Origin: Plectrocnemia conspersa
Lineage: Eukaryota > Arthropoda > Insecta > Trichoptera > Polycentropodidae
NCBI GenBank assembly: GCA_009617715.1
Contig: VTFK01000451.1
Span: 248,001-312,000, forward strand
Reading direction: 5' to 3'
DNA: 64,000 nt
The first letter of the stretch is position 1; each line of letters begins with the position of its first letter. The translations under genes were made by a program, and so were the position numbers. Below the pieces are notes generated by a model, which saw nothing but the letters and a program-made list of their open reading frames with translations, was not told the DNA's origin and did no database searches. Shown here piece by piece: positions 46,900-60,059 of this stretch.

Positions 46900-47160
46900 T
46901 TAAATGTATAATGCTTTTAATTTAATATTTCTTGAAGCTTTAATAATAAAACTGTAGATAACATTATCATATTCTAGGTATAGTTTTATACTTTTTAAGG
47001 CACAAGTCGTTTGCCAATCAATTTGTTTGTACAGTAATGACGACAGCGATATGTCGAAGGTTTCGTGTCTGGGGTCCGTATCTTGAGGTCCGTGATTGAT
47101 GACCGGCTCCGCATCGGGGAACTGTCGATGGATTACCAAACCCTGACTCAGATTAGCCAT
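46900..47160 (-). other. Unassigned 86-codon open frame, possible exon or repeat
   Basis: The ATG-initiated minus-strand frame reads MANLSQGLVIHRQFPDAEPV, then NHGPQDTDPRHETFDISLSS. The first ~55 codons have balanced composition and then degrade into AT-rich sequence. The balanced patch (about 47010-47200) contrasts with its flanks. No protein family is recognised, no clear splice donor follows, and it abuts a LINE relic on the other strand. It may be an old exon, part of an unrecognised element, or a regulatory patch. Confidence 0.2.
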
Positions 47161-47399
47161 ATAAACAGCATGTCACACGGGCTGATGTTGCAGATCGTTA
47201 GAGGCCAATTTTGAGCAAAAAAATCGCCTAGACAGACAAATTTTTGTTCAACCCTTACATTTCATCCACCTATATCTGTGTACATGTGATATTAAGATGC
47301 CTTAATTTATTAAAGTATTGATGATTTTTAAAAATATAATATTAAGAAATAATCATGCTAAAACAAATATTATACTTTAACATTTACCTTAAAAACCAT

Positions 47400-48240
47400 T
47401 ATTCAGATTATTCTTACGATCTTGGTAGAAACGTTATGGCTTCAGAATCTTTCACTAAAGATCTTGAATTCACTTTTGAGAGCAAATGGATGTTCTCTCA
47501 ACATGTAAAGAACGTTTGCGATAAATCTTATTCTTAAAATATGCACGGCATTGTTATGAGGAACGCATTTCAACGATCCGTCAGTTATTCACTTTCTGTA
47601 TGACATTTAGTTTGAAGCATTTTTGGATATATATTATTTGGAATCCCTGAATAGTCAAATACTCCCTTATATTTAAAAGGTTTAGAAAATGTTTTTGAGA
47701 TATCTTTATAAGAGGATATTTGGTTATTATCCGTTATGTATTCCAGCGCCTTTCTTTTAAGAGCTTTGGGACACGGTTCACTGAGTTCTCGCAAAAAGGT
47801 ATAAGTCGCTAATCATTTCTTTGAACTACTTATATGTTAAACTTGTTGACAGTCAAACTATTTGCAAGAAATTTCAGTTATTTCAAAACGTCGAGATTTA
47901 TGAGAGCGTCCTCTTTCCATCCAGAGCCAGGATGTCTGTACTAATCGACTCGCCTATGGTTGTCGTCATCCGGCTCCTTTATATACTGGCATTGCACATT
48001 GATCTGTTTATTATCGACTACGAGGAGATAAACTGGTTCATATCATTTAATTTTTATATATTATATTTTTATGTTCTTACTCTCTTTTGTATTATTATTT
48101 CGCGTTATATTTTTTATCTTATTTGTATTATATTTTTTTATGTTTTGTACTAATACTATGTATTTTTTTTTCAATGTATTGTAGTAACCTGTTAGGTCCC
48201 GATGGTCTTAATTTAATTAAAATATATATTTAAATAAAAT
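47400..48240 (+). pseudogene. LINE RT 3' fragment with preserved 3' end (family 1, copy 2)
   Basis: YSYDLGRNVMASESFTKDLE followed by FTFESKWMFSQHVKNVCDKS (about 47415-47534) gives the RT 'kDLGv.f...w.Fs.Hv..v..K' region, followed by frameshifted continuation. In the 47.7-kb region NVFEISL.EDIWLLSVMY is a degraded counterpart of the LRYLY.KE.GYYPF block in copy 1. ORF 47821-48153 contains LFPSRARMSVLIDSPMVVVI, then RLLYIL, matching the C-terminal 'RPLF.P..RA........L..AvRLLN' block of the 37.6-kb copy. The tail 'tcccgatggtcttaattt' and A/T repeats at about 48196-48240 parallel that copy's 3' end. Same family, diverged, non-functional. Confidence 0.82.
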
Positions 48241-48810
48241 CACGAGATTCATCTGTAAGATTAGAAAAATCTAGGTAATCGTTTGGGATTATAATTATAT
48301 TATATACTAATTTAGATCTTTATTGGATATATTTAATTTAAAGCTTAAACTTTCAGATATAAGTCACTTACTTATATTACTACTCTATCGTGTTGGTTAT
48401 GTATTGTAAATATTAAAAAAATCTTATCCTTGTAGTTAACAAATTAAATCTGTTTCTTATCAATAAAACTAATGATTTATTTAAATTAAAACCGTAATTT
48501 TACAGTTAGATTTTATTTAAAATTAAAGTCATACTAGTAATAAAATTAACATTTATTAAAAACTATATTGCTTTTAAAAATAATTACAGAAATACACATG
48601 TTTATTAAACATATTACTAAGAAATTATTATTTTATAGTATTAAGTTGCGATTATGGCATCAATCTTTTGAAAACGAAATTTTAAAAATATTTTCAAAGC
48701 TTTTCAAACTCGTTTATATTTTTGTTACTATTAAAAAACGTAACTTAATATTTAAAAAAAAGCTATAAAATCTATTTGAAAAATTGTTAAGGATAAAAAT
48801 ACACAATTAA
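48241..48810. other. AT-rich non-coding stretch
   Basis: The open frame at 48568-48768 is Lys/Ile/Phe-rich by AT bias and not recognised as a gene. Confidence 0.4.
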
Positions 48811-48815
48811 ATATA

Positions 48816-49455
48816 CAGCCTTGGCTAGAATAATGCGGCACCCAATAACGTGGTGTTTAACTCTTTAAAAGTGCATAGTCTGACCGAAATATTTAAGAAA
48901 GTAGTCTTACTCGTAATTCTAAGAACTATACAAAGGAATTTGTCGTTTATATTTGCTCACTTGAGTTTTAAAAAAAGATTGCAGGTTAAATTGCCCAGTT
49001 TCGCTTAAGTGACCTTTATGTTCAGTTGTGTGATTTTGGCTTTTATTTGCCGTTATAATTTATGTTATTTTTATTAATATATAAACATTTAAAAAATGCC
49101 ATACAATCATGAATTTAATGAAGCTAAAAGAGTGAATTTAATTGTTCACAACACTTTCTCTAAAATGTTTTGAAATGGTTCAACAAAGAAAGATTGCCCA
49201 ACACAGCAGCAAATACAAAATTAAGCTGCGAGATTGCAAATGGAATGTAGAAAATTGTCTCCACACACCTCAAAGTCATAAGTTGATGATATGCTAAAAA
49301 GATTTGCAGCTGTAAAAAAGCTTAAGTCGAGCCTACTAAATATTAAAAATAAGTTTGAAATAAACATTTAAAAAAGCCTTAATCGTTTTTTTATTAATAT
49401 TTTTACGATTTATTAAGACATAACACATTTATTGAGGTGCCCCATTATTATGTAT
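48816..49455 (+). mobile_element. Tc1-like transposon, internal deletion derivative
   Basis: The left end cagccttggctagaataatg, then cggcacc, starts directly after a TA (48814-48815). At the right, ggtgccccattattatg (49437-49453) is the reverse complement of the inner part of that terminus, so inverted repeats exist although the outer right end has decayed. Inside, a short start-like MPYNHEFNEAKRVNLIVHNT (from 49096) is followed closely by VDDMLKRFAAVKKLKSSL (about 49282-49340). The latter resembles the extreme C-terminus of Tc1-type transposases ('p..vddmlkR..aVikakGg.T.y'). The catalytic core is missing. The element is about 640 bp and defective. Confidence 0.68.
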
Positions 49456-50085
49456 AATATATTGTGCGTTTTAATTTTAATAACTTGCTTTAATTTCAAA
49501 TAGCGTGTTATTAGGTTACTACGTTTTTGGTTAATAACGATATGTTTTCATATTTAAATGGGGCTTTACTTATATCTTTTTTCTCAGATACATTACATCT
49601 ATAATAAATGTCGTTAATACATTTTTTAATATTGTTGTGTGAGTCGTAAATTTAAATAAAGCAACATGCATATCATTATTTCAAGTATTGTAAATAAAAA
49701 AAGTAGGGAGTGAATTGCAATTTATGAAAAACAATGGCAACAACATTGAGTAAAGCAAAAACAAATCTAATTAGTACAAAATTTGATATCACAACACATT
49801 TTCCAGGAATTTTATAACAATGCTATAATATATAAAAGACGGCAGGTTAATATACAATTTTTATTTTTTATTCAGCATATTTAAGACATTTCGAAAAGAA
49901 ACATTCCAATAATGACGATACAAATTTGATAAAAATGGAATGTGTAATTGAAAAAAATATCAATTCAAAGTATAGAATATGAAACTAAAAAAACAATTTT
50001 ACTATGAATATAATTGTTGTGATTCATTATCCTCAAGAGAAATTAATACTAATCTCACCCAGCATGTGAAATGGTAATGAATAGC
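49456..50085. other. AT-rich non-coding stretch
   Basis: Nothing recognisable. Confidence 0.4.
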
Positions 50086-50089
50086 TTTC

Positions 50090-50304
50090 TTTTGTACAAA
50101 TAGCGTCGCGGTCATTTTGCGCCCTTTAAATAAGTGCGCTCGGGCCGTCGCCGACGCTGACTGAGTAATTTATGATAGAATTTATAATTATGTGGAAAGG
50201 TTTTACACGGAAATATAAGGAGTAAATGCCCCTACCACCGCCGGAAAGCCGAATTTTCCTCATTAATAAAACATCGGCGGGGCTAAATGTATGTAAGTAT
50301 ATAC

Positions 50305-50337
<33 letters not shown>

Positions 50338-50480
50338 GAGAATGTGTATAGGGAGACCCAAGCAAAGGGGTATGCGATGGCACATGTGCGTAGATCAATG
50401 TCTGAGCTGGTGAAAAGCTCAGACCCTAATGCCGAACACCGATCAAAGAGTCCGTCGATACATATACACAATGTCTAGCT
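50090..50480. other. Candidate regulatory island with internal (TA)n and hairpin
   Basis: GC-rich words 'gctcgggccgtcgccgacgc' near 50139 and 'ctaccaccgccggaaagccg' near 50231 are separated from a second patch (50345-50465) by a short (TA)n tract at about 50305-50330. The second patch contains a perfect 9-bp-arm hairpin gtctgagct/agctcagac at 50400-50424. Overlapping frames on both strands are not convincing proteins. Function inferred. Confidence 0.3.
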
Positions 50481-50484
50481 TTAA

Positions 50485-51680
50485 TTGTAATCTATTTTTT
50501 TATTATTGCCTAGATCACATTAGGTAAAATGTACAAGATAATAGTGTGTGAAACATTTATTACTTATCATTGTTGATATTGTGTGTTAGTGGTCTATTTC
50601 ATGGATGTTTTTTGTATTCATATATAAAATATAAATATATAGATAAGTAAGCTTTAAATATAATTTGATAAACAAGACAAAGAGTTATGCTTAAATATAT
50701 TTACTTGTGTGTAAAAAAATATGTAAATTTAGGTTAATATAGAGCACGATTATCTCAATATTTATAATGATCCATGAGTTACCTATTTCATATATTTTAA
50801 TTTAAATACAAATTATAAATCACATTATTTTAGCTTACGTTTAGAATAACATTTTGGGTTTAATATTTGCAGCCAGAGAACTGAGCGCTTTGTTTGTTTA
50901 TTTATTTATTTTTTTGTAAACACCTACATATTTTTTATTGTACAGTATATCACATGTGTGGTACACGGTGTATGTGTACATTTTCCGCTCCGTTTGTTTG
51001 GCTCCGATCTCCCGTACGATTCTCTTTCACGTTTCGTTAAAAGCGCGAGGCGAATTTTTCACATACAATTAATTTTCACGAATCCTTATTTTAATTTTTT
51101 TCGCTCTTTTCGCGTTAATAAGTCTTTAAAACATTTGTAAAATAACTAAATTACTTGATGTACAATAAAACATGTTATTATATGTATATAATTAGCTTTA
51201 TATATTTTTACTAGAAAAAAACAATAAATAATAACCTAATAATAAAATTCCCCACTGATAACAAAGACGCCGACAGGGCACAATAAGCGTATACTTATAG
51301 CTAGACTATTAACGTATTGTCGATTAAGAAAATTTAGTTCGTTCATGATGTTTTCAATTCAAAACTTGAGTTGGCTCTGTTTTTTATATAGATGGCCCCT
51401 CCTGAGAGAGATCTAGGGCTCACCCACTTTTGCTGACAAGGTCTATCACTGATCTGGGTGTAACGATAGCGTTTGTGAGGGTGAGTTTGTTTTTAAAATA
51501 AATACAAACTCAAAGAGATGAATTGGCTTAGTTTGAATTTTAGATTTGACCTAATAAAAGTTCTAAAACTATAATTTTTTATAGAACTTTCATTATGTTA
51601 GGTTTGGGTTTGAACAGCAAATGGACGTTTCGCAACCATTTTAGAGCAGCGCATATCAGTTAAATTATATTTTCGCAAGT
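50485..51680. other. Mixed AT-rich stretch
   Basis: Short moderate-GC patches lie at 50950-51060 and 51390-51480. No gene recognised. Confidence 0.35.
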
Positions 51681-51682
<2 letters not shown>

Positions 51683-51774
<92 letters not shown>

Positions 51775-51776
51775 AC

Positions 51777-51812
<36 letters not shown>
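51683..51812. repeat. (TA)n microsatellite, two tracts
   Basis: Tracts at 51683-51772 and about 51777-51812 are separated by 'ctac'. The flanks agtagata and tatctact are inverted with respect to each other, so the whole forms one large palindrome-like structure. Confidence 0.97.
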
Positions 51813-51814
51813 CT

Positions 51815-54085
51815 ACTAAAAAAATATAACATTACCAAAAAATACACATTCACTGTAACATTTATATTAGATGTAAAAAAATAATGATAATTATGTAAAT
51901 ATATATGTATATTACTACATATAGAAAAGTTGGAATCATATAATTTACTAGCATCTGCCAAATAATTTATATTTCTTTTTTTAAAGATATACATCTACTA
52001 GTGAAAATGTATTCCGATATGATTGTACTGAAATGACATACTTTTAAAAATTGTTGCGGTAAAGATTCGAGATTTTATTTTATTGATTTAGATTTTAATT
52101 TTCTTTTAGGAATAACCATTTGCAACAGAATGTATTATTTGTTTAATTTGCTGCATTAAATCTAGTTGTCAAATTAGTGATAAAACAAGCTATAAAAACA
52201 TTAAATTTATATAATTCAGCTGGTGCTGTTGTTAAATGTTTTTCATCTTCCTTAGCTATTCGATCTGAAAATTCAGATCGAATACCTAAATTTACTGCTA
52301 CTAATTTACATTCGTTGAATATTTATTTTAATGTCTAATATATTTTAAACGTTGAAAAAGCAATAACATCAATAATAAATTGAAAATAAATTTTATTAGA
52401 AATCTGTCCCTTTAAATAATATTGTTTATTGTGAAAGTTCTACCTAGAAAGTTGTACTTTTGAAGGCAATGTTCCGCTCCTTTTATTTCTTGTATGTATA
52501 AAGAGGGCTCAAGGAACTTATACCTAAAATATAGTAGTACATATATCTCAAACAAGTGTAATTTAGTTTGGATTCTTAATTTCAGGTCTATTTTTACTTT
52601 TTTTATAAATATATTCTTGCAATGATTTTTTTCAGAGCCCCTCGAGGAAAACGGGCTCTGGGAATTTGTCCCTTCTAGGCAAGTCTGGATATAATATACA
52701 AAATTAAATCACTACAGTTTACATTAAATACAGTTACAAACACAGAATTAAAACCTAGTGATGTTTTTTTAATAATTTAAAAATTATTATAATCGCTTAA
52801 ACATTGTTAATCTATTGATGTGATTGACACATCTCAGTAAGCAATACATTTTTGTAAGAATTAAATTTAGCAACTTTACTGTATAAGAGGACATTATAAA
52901 AAAATGGCTGTATAATCACACTACTATTTATTTGGAAAAAAATAAGTAAACTGTTCTAGAAAATATACTCAAAAAGAAAACTCACGTGTATCCCTATCGA
53001 CGGTAGTCTAGATTTTAATATTATAAAAAGAGGTTTATTGCCTTAGGCTGTAAAAAATAAAATGTTTCCATGTTTTATTTTTTGCCATTGCATTCATAAG
53101 CAATCATTTAGTGCAACGTATTTTTAATTCGAAGTGGTAATTGAATTCTCTTCAAAGACGCTCGTTAAAAACCTTGATAAATAAGCTGAACTGTCAGTAT
53201 GAAGACCCGCTTTATACAGAAATATGTTGACTGAGAAAATACTTTTTTTTTATTATCCTTACAATTTGTTACTAGAAATAATTGTGTTTTAAGAAATTTA
53301 ATATATAAAGCTCCTTAAAAACACAGTGCTTATTTATCCAGAGCTTGGAGATGTCACAGAAAAATTCCATGAATTGAATATTCAGCTTTAAGGAAATTTA
53401 ATAATTTATTCATTAAAATAAAATGATCTTAAATCTAAATTAATTTTGTAACAAATTTAAATTTTGGAGAACAATCTAAGCCAATAAGAAGTCAAACATT
53501 TCTTTTGTATAAAAAAAAGCTGATAATATTTTTTTAATTAATTGCAGGTTTACTTGAGTGACTAGAAAAGAGACTTCATTCCGTTCCAAAAATCAAATTT
53601 ACTGTTTTTGAGGGAATAAGTTTGCAACGAACTTTGTCGAGCTCTTTTAAAAAGTTAGTGAAGACGACATCGACCTAGATTTTTGTGTCGAGGGACTTCG
53701 TCGCAGACTTCGAAAAACATTAAATATTGGTGACGATGTTGAAAAACTATGTTGCTGGTCTACTTAAGCCTGTCGACAATGATCATAAATTCTGTAGAGA
53801 ATTATGTACAATATTTTTACTAGTTTTAATGTTTTATCATTGATTTAAATTGAAGGATATTTAATATATAAATACTAATAAAAAAGTATGTTCTTAACCA
53901 CGAATATTTTTAAGACAAAATAAGAAATGCAATTGAGCTTCTCAAAATACATATTTCATGTCTTAAATGTCGATTTTATTTATCGCTAATACGGATTTTA
54001 TTATTATGCTAAGACAAATTCTATCATTATTTTGTTAAGATGAACTCTAAAATATCAAGAAGCTGTAATAATATCTAAACCCTTT
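51815..54085. other. AT-rich stretch with small hairpins
   Basis: Perfect hairpin tattcgatctgaa/ttcagatcgaata (13-bp arms, 2-base loop) at 52257-52284. Hairpin cagagccc/gggctctg at 52633-52660 lies within a GC-rich patch 52630-52690 that could be an element terminus. A mixed patch at 53540-53790 is unassigned. No gene. Confidence 0.45.
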
Positions 54086-54089
54086 TTGT

Positions 54090-54560
54090 AATAATATAAA
54101 CAACACATGACCTGTATTTCTCGAAATCTATTCGTTGGAAGGTCGATATATAGTATGGAAAGTGGCGCACATAAGGGACGGTTTCGCATCACCTGGTGTC
54201 AACCGGAAGCGGGAGACGTATGGGAAGTGGAATATTATTCCTCCAGAGGTCCTGTTTTAGCGACCTTACCCCGCCTGAGGCGCGCTTCCGTTTGTCGGAG
54301 ATTTATTGAACCGCTGGTACCAATCCGGTACCGGAACGGCGCTGGAAAAGAGGACACACTATTACCGGGCGGAGGAGAGGAGAAAGAGAGAGACCCACCC
54401 CTCTAAAATGTGCATACTGATATGTTTATTGTTCCATTTGCCGCCCCCTGAAATACTCTTCCGATAAATTTGCACAGGTTCAGATGGGGGGCAACAGTTT
54501 TATTTTCGGTCTCTACAGCAATATATATGTGTGTGCGAATTGAGAGAATTGTTTCATCCT
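54090..54560. other. Candidate regulatory island containing a 99-codon open frame
   Basis: The most GC-rich island of the right half. An ATG-initiated plus-strand frame at 54107-54406 (MTCISRNLFVGRSIYSMESG... ending in GGGEEKERDPPL) matches no family I recognise and has no visible signal peptide or domain. The local composition would favour a chance open frame. Notable words: 'gaaccgctggtaccaatccg' near 54308, purine-rich 'ggaggagaggagaaagagag' near 54371, and CG-rich borders. I favour a non-coding island, but a short exon cannot be excluded. Confidence 0.33.
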
Positions 54561-54564
54561 GCAG

Positions 54565-55175
54565 ACATCCCTGAAATGCGTGCCGAACTAAAAAACTGTA
54601 ATAAAATAGGTTTGTTTATTACAAGTGTTGCAATAGTTAATAAATAATTATTATGGAAGATTCGGTATTTTATTATATTTGACGGAAAAAAATAGCATGT
54701 AACAAATGTAATTCATTATAAAATACGCTATCTAAGCCACCCTAGAATATTTTTCGGAATTTTTGTACTACTTTTTACTCAAGAATATTTTGTGCTCAGT
54801 GTGCAATCTTAGATAGACCATATTCATTTATGATGGTAAGGTCTTAATAATATATTAATGGTATATATAATACTAATATTTTAAATAGCTTTTAAATATG
54901 TAGTTACTAATGTTTAAAGGTTTATTAAAGTATTATGATTATACGGGAATACATATTCGTATGCACGTGTAATTAACATTCGCGCACAATTCAAGTTTAA
55001 CATGAAAAGGCTCATTGAATAATTTAAATCAAAGTTGTTCATCTCGCTCATTTCTCCCTAGCTACCTGTAGGAGTAAAAGTCTAATTACTTTTAAAATTA
55101 TGAACGTCTGAATTAGTTATGCTTTCGAAGTACATTTATGAAGTAATTAATAATCGCTTTAATTTTCCAATTAAA
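54565..55175. other. AT-rich non-coding stretch
   Basis: Nothing recognisable. Confidence 0.4.
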
Positions 55176-55179
55176 TTTA

Positions 55180-55565
55180 TTCTAGCGATGTAAAGCGTAC
55201 CTTGTTTATGCGTACCTAGCTATGAATATTTATTTTTTATTTTTATTTATTGTGATTAGCAAGTATTAATTTCAGAGCAACGTTTGTTTGCGCACCCTAA
55301 AACGTGCATAACAAAATTGAAACAAACAAAATTAACGATTCATTCGACATCAATCGAATTTAATATTCGTTTTTCATTATTCATACAGCGGCCCGTGGAT
55401 ACGTTTCAACTTATCAAAAATGCCAATCGTGATTTTTTTATGAATAATTGAACAATTTTGCGGTGGGCACCGATTGAACTTAGGCGACTCAATAATTTTA
55501 CATTTGTTCTCATATTAAACAGGGTGGCGCTTATTTATTAATGGACTAAAGTCAGTGTACCGTGT
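55180..55565. other. Candidate regulatory island
   Basis: Higher-complexity sequence with 'tagcgatgtaaagcgtacc', 'caacgtttgtttgcgcaccc', 'gaaacaaacaaaattaacg' (forkhead-like), 'tacagcggcccgtggatacg' and 'gcggtgggcaccgattgaac'. No ORF. Borders are sharp against AT-rich DNA. Function inferred. Confidence 0.33.
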
Positions 55566-56040
55566 ACATGATCATTCTATAAAATTAGTTACAAATTTGA
55601 AAAAAATAATCGTAAGAAAATATTCAATATGTACAATATACTTTTGTATATATGTACATAAAATAAGCAAAAAATTAGATAAAATAAAAATAAAGTTTCT
55701 AAATATAGTTTATAAAATACTTATTTAAAATACTGCACATCAGTGTTGTTGGTAAAGTAACTTTTAATTTTTTTTATAAAATTGCAATTAGTTTTAGCTC
55801 TTAGATATTATCAACATTCATTGTGTAAAATGTTAACATAATTTATTTATTATGTTTGCTTTAATTAAATACTTTTTAATAATGATAATAATCTACGAGA
55901 TATATAAGAGCAAAAATAAGTAGTAAAAAATCTGTTTAAATAGCTTATAATTTCAGAATAAACTAAAATACCTCTAGAGAGCCATATATATTTAATTATT
56001 GTGCAATAATATAGGATGTGCTCAATAAATTAGATTAAAT
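55566..56040. other. AT-rich non-coding stretch
   Basis: Nothing recognisable. Confidence 0.4.
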
Positions 56041-56041
56041 A

Positions 56042-56224
56042 ATGTTGCAAAAATTACAAAATAGGGCAACGAGGGTAGTTTTAAATAAAATTAGATTTAC
56101 TTGTTGTAGAAGTATGATTGATAAATTAGAATGGTTAAACTTTAAAAAAATATTAAAGATGTATGTTTTAGTATTTAAATATAAGTTAAGAAATATGTTA
56201 CCAGAGTATTTTAATAAGTATTAA
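56042..56224 (+). pseudogene. LINE ORF2 extreme C-terminal fragment (CR1/Jockey-like)
   Basis: An uninterrupted 60-codon frame reads MLQKLQNRATRVVLNKIRFT, then SMIDKLEWLNFKKILKMYVL, then FKYKLRNMLPEYFNKY. This is the C-terminal region of CR1/Jockey-like RT proteins ('lq.lqNra.R.il....yt....ml..l.wl....r......fKy..g..PeYl'). It lies upstream of palm-domain sequence, the wrong order for one element. It therefore belongs to a different, older insertion than the LINE that begins near 56342. No stops inside, but too short to function. Confidence 0.83.
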
Positions 56225-56341
56225 TTAACAAATACAGATGTACATAGATTTGAAAATCCTTTGTAAAAAATCTTGTTTAATGATCTTATAAATTATTTCA
56301 ATGATAGTTTTTCATGTTCAAATATATAATGTGTACAAAAT

Positions 56342-57684
<1,343 letters not shown>

Positions 57685-57689
57685 AATTA

Positions 57690-58325
57690 TTAACATAACA
57701 TAACATTAGTCAAGAGACGCCAGATGCGCATCTAAAGATCCGCGTACTGTGTCCGTGAACCTAGCAACTGTCCAGAAGCACGCTGCATTCCTATTACCCC
57801 CTCCAACCTGCGGAATGGACCTTATAGACCTTTACATGTTTCTTCCTCATGTTTGAACAATCCCCTTCATGACACACATTTGAGAACAAATAACGGCGTT
57901 TTCTAGAAGGATCTACCTTCATAACTGAATATCTACTATTTAAAGAAATTCTGTTGTCGACCCCTTTCTTAATTATTTTTTTTAAAATGGTTTTATCGCT
58001 AAAATATATTTTTGTGAAATTAAATTTATATGTTTATTTCATTCAGGATAATTTATCCTGGTATAGGAGCAAGTATTAAAATACGATCTAACTTGGAACC
58101 AAACGCAGGCAAACCGTAGAATTAGGATATAATAATAACAACGAATAACTGAGATACGGAGTATCGTAGTCCTTAATTTATGGTTTAACTTCTAACTTCT
58201 AAAGTCTGGTGACGATAAAATTAATTTAGTTGTTTCCAATTTGATTTATTATTCAGTGCATATTTATTTGCTGTGGTTTTTATAAAAAATACTATGGGAT
58301 GCAACATTTACATTGTATATTTATT
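57690..58325. other. Mixed stretch after the LINE tail
   Basis: The patch 57700-57870 is less AT-rich ('gagacgccagatgcgcatc', 'caactgtccagaagcacgc') and unassigned; the rest is AT-rich. Confidence 0.3.
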
Positions 58326-58331
58326 CCATAG

Positions 58332-58410
58332 CAGTGCTATTCAAATGCTGGTTCGTGGACCAGAACCGGTCGGTGAACTGGAAACAGCTGGTCCGCGGTC
58401 AACGACGCGA
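58332..58410 (+). repeat. Candidate hAT terminus (single end)
   Basis: cagtgctattcaaatgctgg, then ttcgtggacc and later ctggtccgcgg, has the form of hAT termini of the 'CAG.GGTTCTCAA...GGTCCGCGG' type. The opposite end was not found within the next kilobase. Confidence 0.4.
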
Positions 58411-58414
58411 CGTA

Positions 58415-58815
58415 ATATATAGTAACATCTTTAATTATTATGTAGGTAAATTTTTTGAGCTGTTACCTGTTAATATTGAAAAATATAAACTAATCTGCGC
58501 AACGATAAAATGTAAGCAGCACTTCTCCACAATATATATTTTTTTGAATTTTTTAATAATAAACTTTATTTTTTTATCGTTTTATAGCACATATATTTCA
58601 ATATATATCACATATTGTTAAAATGAAAATATCGGAAAATATAAAAATATACATATGTATATTTTTGTCGTATGGTTAGTACGATTGTATTAATAAAAAA
58701 TAAATATTGTTAAAAAGACGTACGATTTTAATTTCTGTCAAAATGTTGTTTTAAAACAAAACATGTAATTCTATGTTTGTTTTAAAAGTACAAAAGTGGT
58801 AATTCTATAAATTTG
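58415..58815. other. AT-rich non-coding stretch
   Basis: If 58332 is a hAT end, its interior lies here; no transposase motif is readable. Confidence 0.35.
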
Positions 58816-58819
58816 TCCT

Positions 58820-59120
58820 GTTTACGATCGCCGTCGAGTTGTAGCAGTCGTCGAATAGTAAAAGAAGAGAGAGAAAGCAGAGGTTGAATTACAACAGAAC
58901 CAGGTTAAATTTTAATTAACGAAACAAGAGTTAAAAAAGTTTCCGCCTTGCATATTTCCGTTTTTCCGCTGCGCCAAGACAGAGGAAAGAAGAACTTTTC
59001 CAGCTCTGTGTGACCGAGGGGAAAATTTATATCACCTCTCTCGTGCTTATTTGATATTCCCAAGACTGTTGAAACATGTCTAGAATTGGAAAGTTTCTCA
59101 CCGGCGTTGAATAGTTGTGG
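58820..59120. other. Candidate regulatory island with GAGA-type tract
   Basis: Contains 'agaagagagagaaagcagag' near 58863, 'tttccgctgcgccaagacag' near 58963 and 'tcaccggcgttgaatag' near 59098. No ORF. Function inferred. Confidence 0.28.
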
Positions 59121-59529
59121 TAAAATTGAATCGGTCTGTATTTATTTAAAATGTCGCTATGTTAAAAATCAAAGTTCTTTAATAATAAAAAAATATAGCA
59201 CAAACATATAAATCATACATTTTTAACTATGATAATAATATATTTAAATGTGAGTTATTAGCGAAAGTTTTGTGTAATTTAGATTCGCAAAGAATCGAAT
59301 AATTTAGCGCTTTCGACAAAAAAAATTGATAAGTGATGCGTATTAGCGCTAAGTGGGTAATATATTTCGGACTCTTGAAGTTTCTTTCGATTTTTTAAAT
59401 TAGTCGAGAAAGATAATTTATGAAGCCGGAGAGAAAATCTTAAAAGTAAAGAGAACTTGGCAGACGTTCCGGTCTAAGCGTGCTTTGATTTTTAAAATCT
59501 TATATGTACTATATATCGCTCACTCGCGC

Positions 59530-59960
59530 TATTGCTTTTATTGCTGTAATTTGGCCTTAAGCCACACTTTGATATGGTTATCATTTATATGAGACGGAAT
59601 GGCTTTTGTGGATCTTTAATAAACCGAAATAGCTATTTAAGACTTTAAATTACAACTAACATGCACTCAGGGAATGTAAAATGAACCAACATTTAAATTT
59701 GTATCATAGCATATGATAGAAAGTGCATTTTATTAATTGTTTAATTAAAATTTCATATGCATTGGGATTATTACGTAATATACAATACGGCTAATTTTGA
59801 GTTTTCGCCACGTTAACGTCACCAAGAAAGCCATAAAGGGTGAAATTGGGACATTACTAAAATTAACCACCATTTGTATACAAAAACACGCGCGAGACGG
59901 GCGCAAGTTAAACGAATATTTCAAGGGTATTACCCTTATTTATTCATATGTAAAAAATCT
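59530..59960. other. Candidate regulatory island
   Basis: Includes 'ttggccttaagccacacttt' near 59550, 'cttttgtggatctttaataa' near 59602, 'aaagccataaagggtgaa' near 59827 and 'cacgcgcgagacgggcgc' near 59886. The frame at 59797-60057 matches no family. Function inferred. Confidence 0.3.
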
Positions 59961-60059
59961 GTTGTGTGTGTTTAGGTCTGTATTTTGTATAATATATACA
60001 GACGTAACTAAATATTTTTATACAAAGGGAATATACAAACACAAGGTATTAAAATAATA

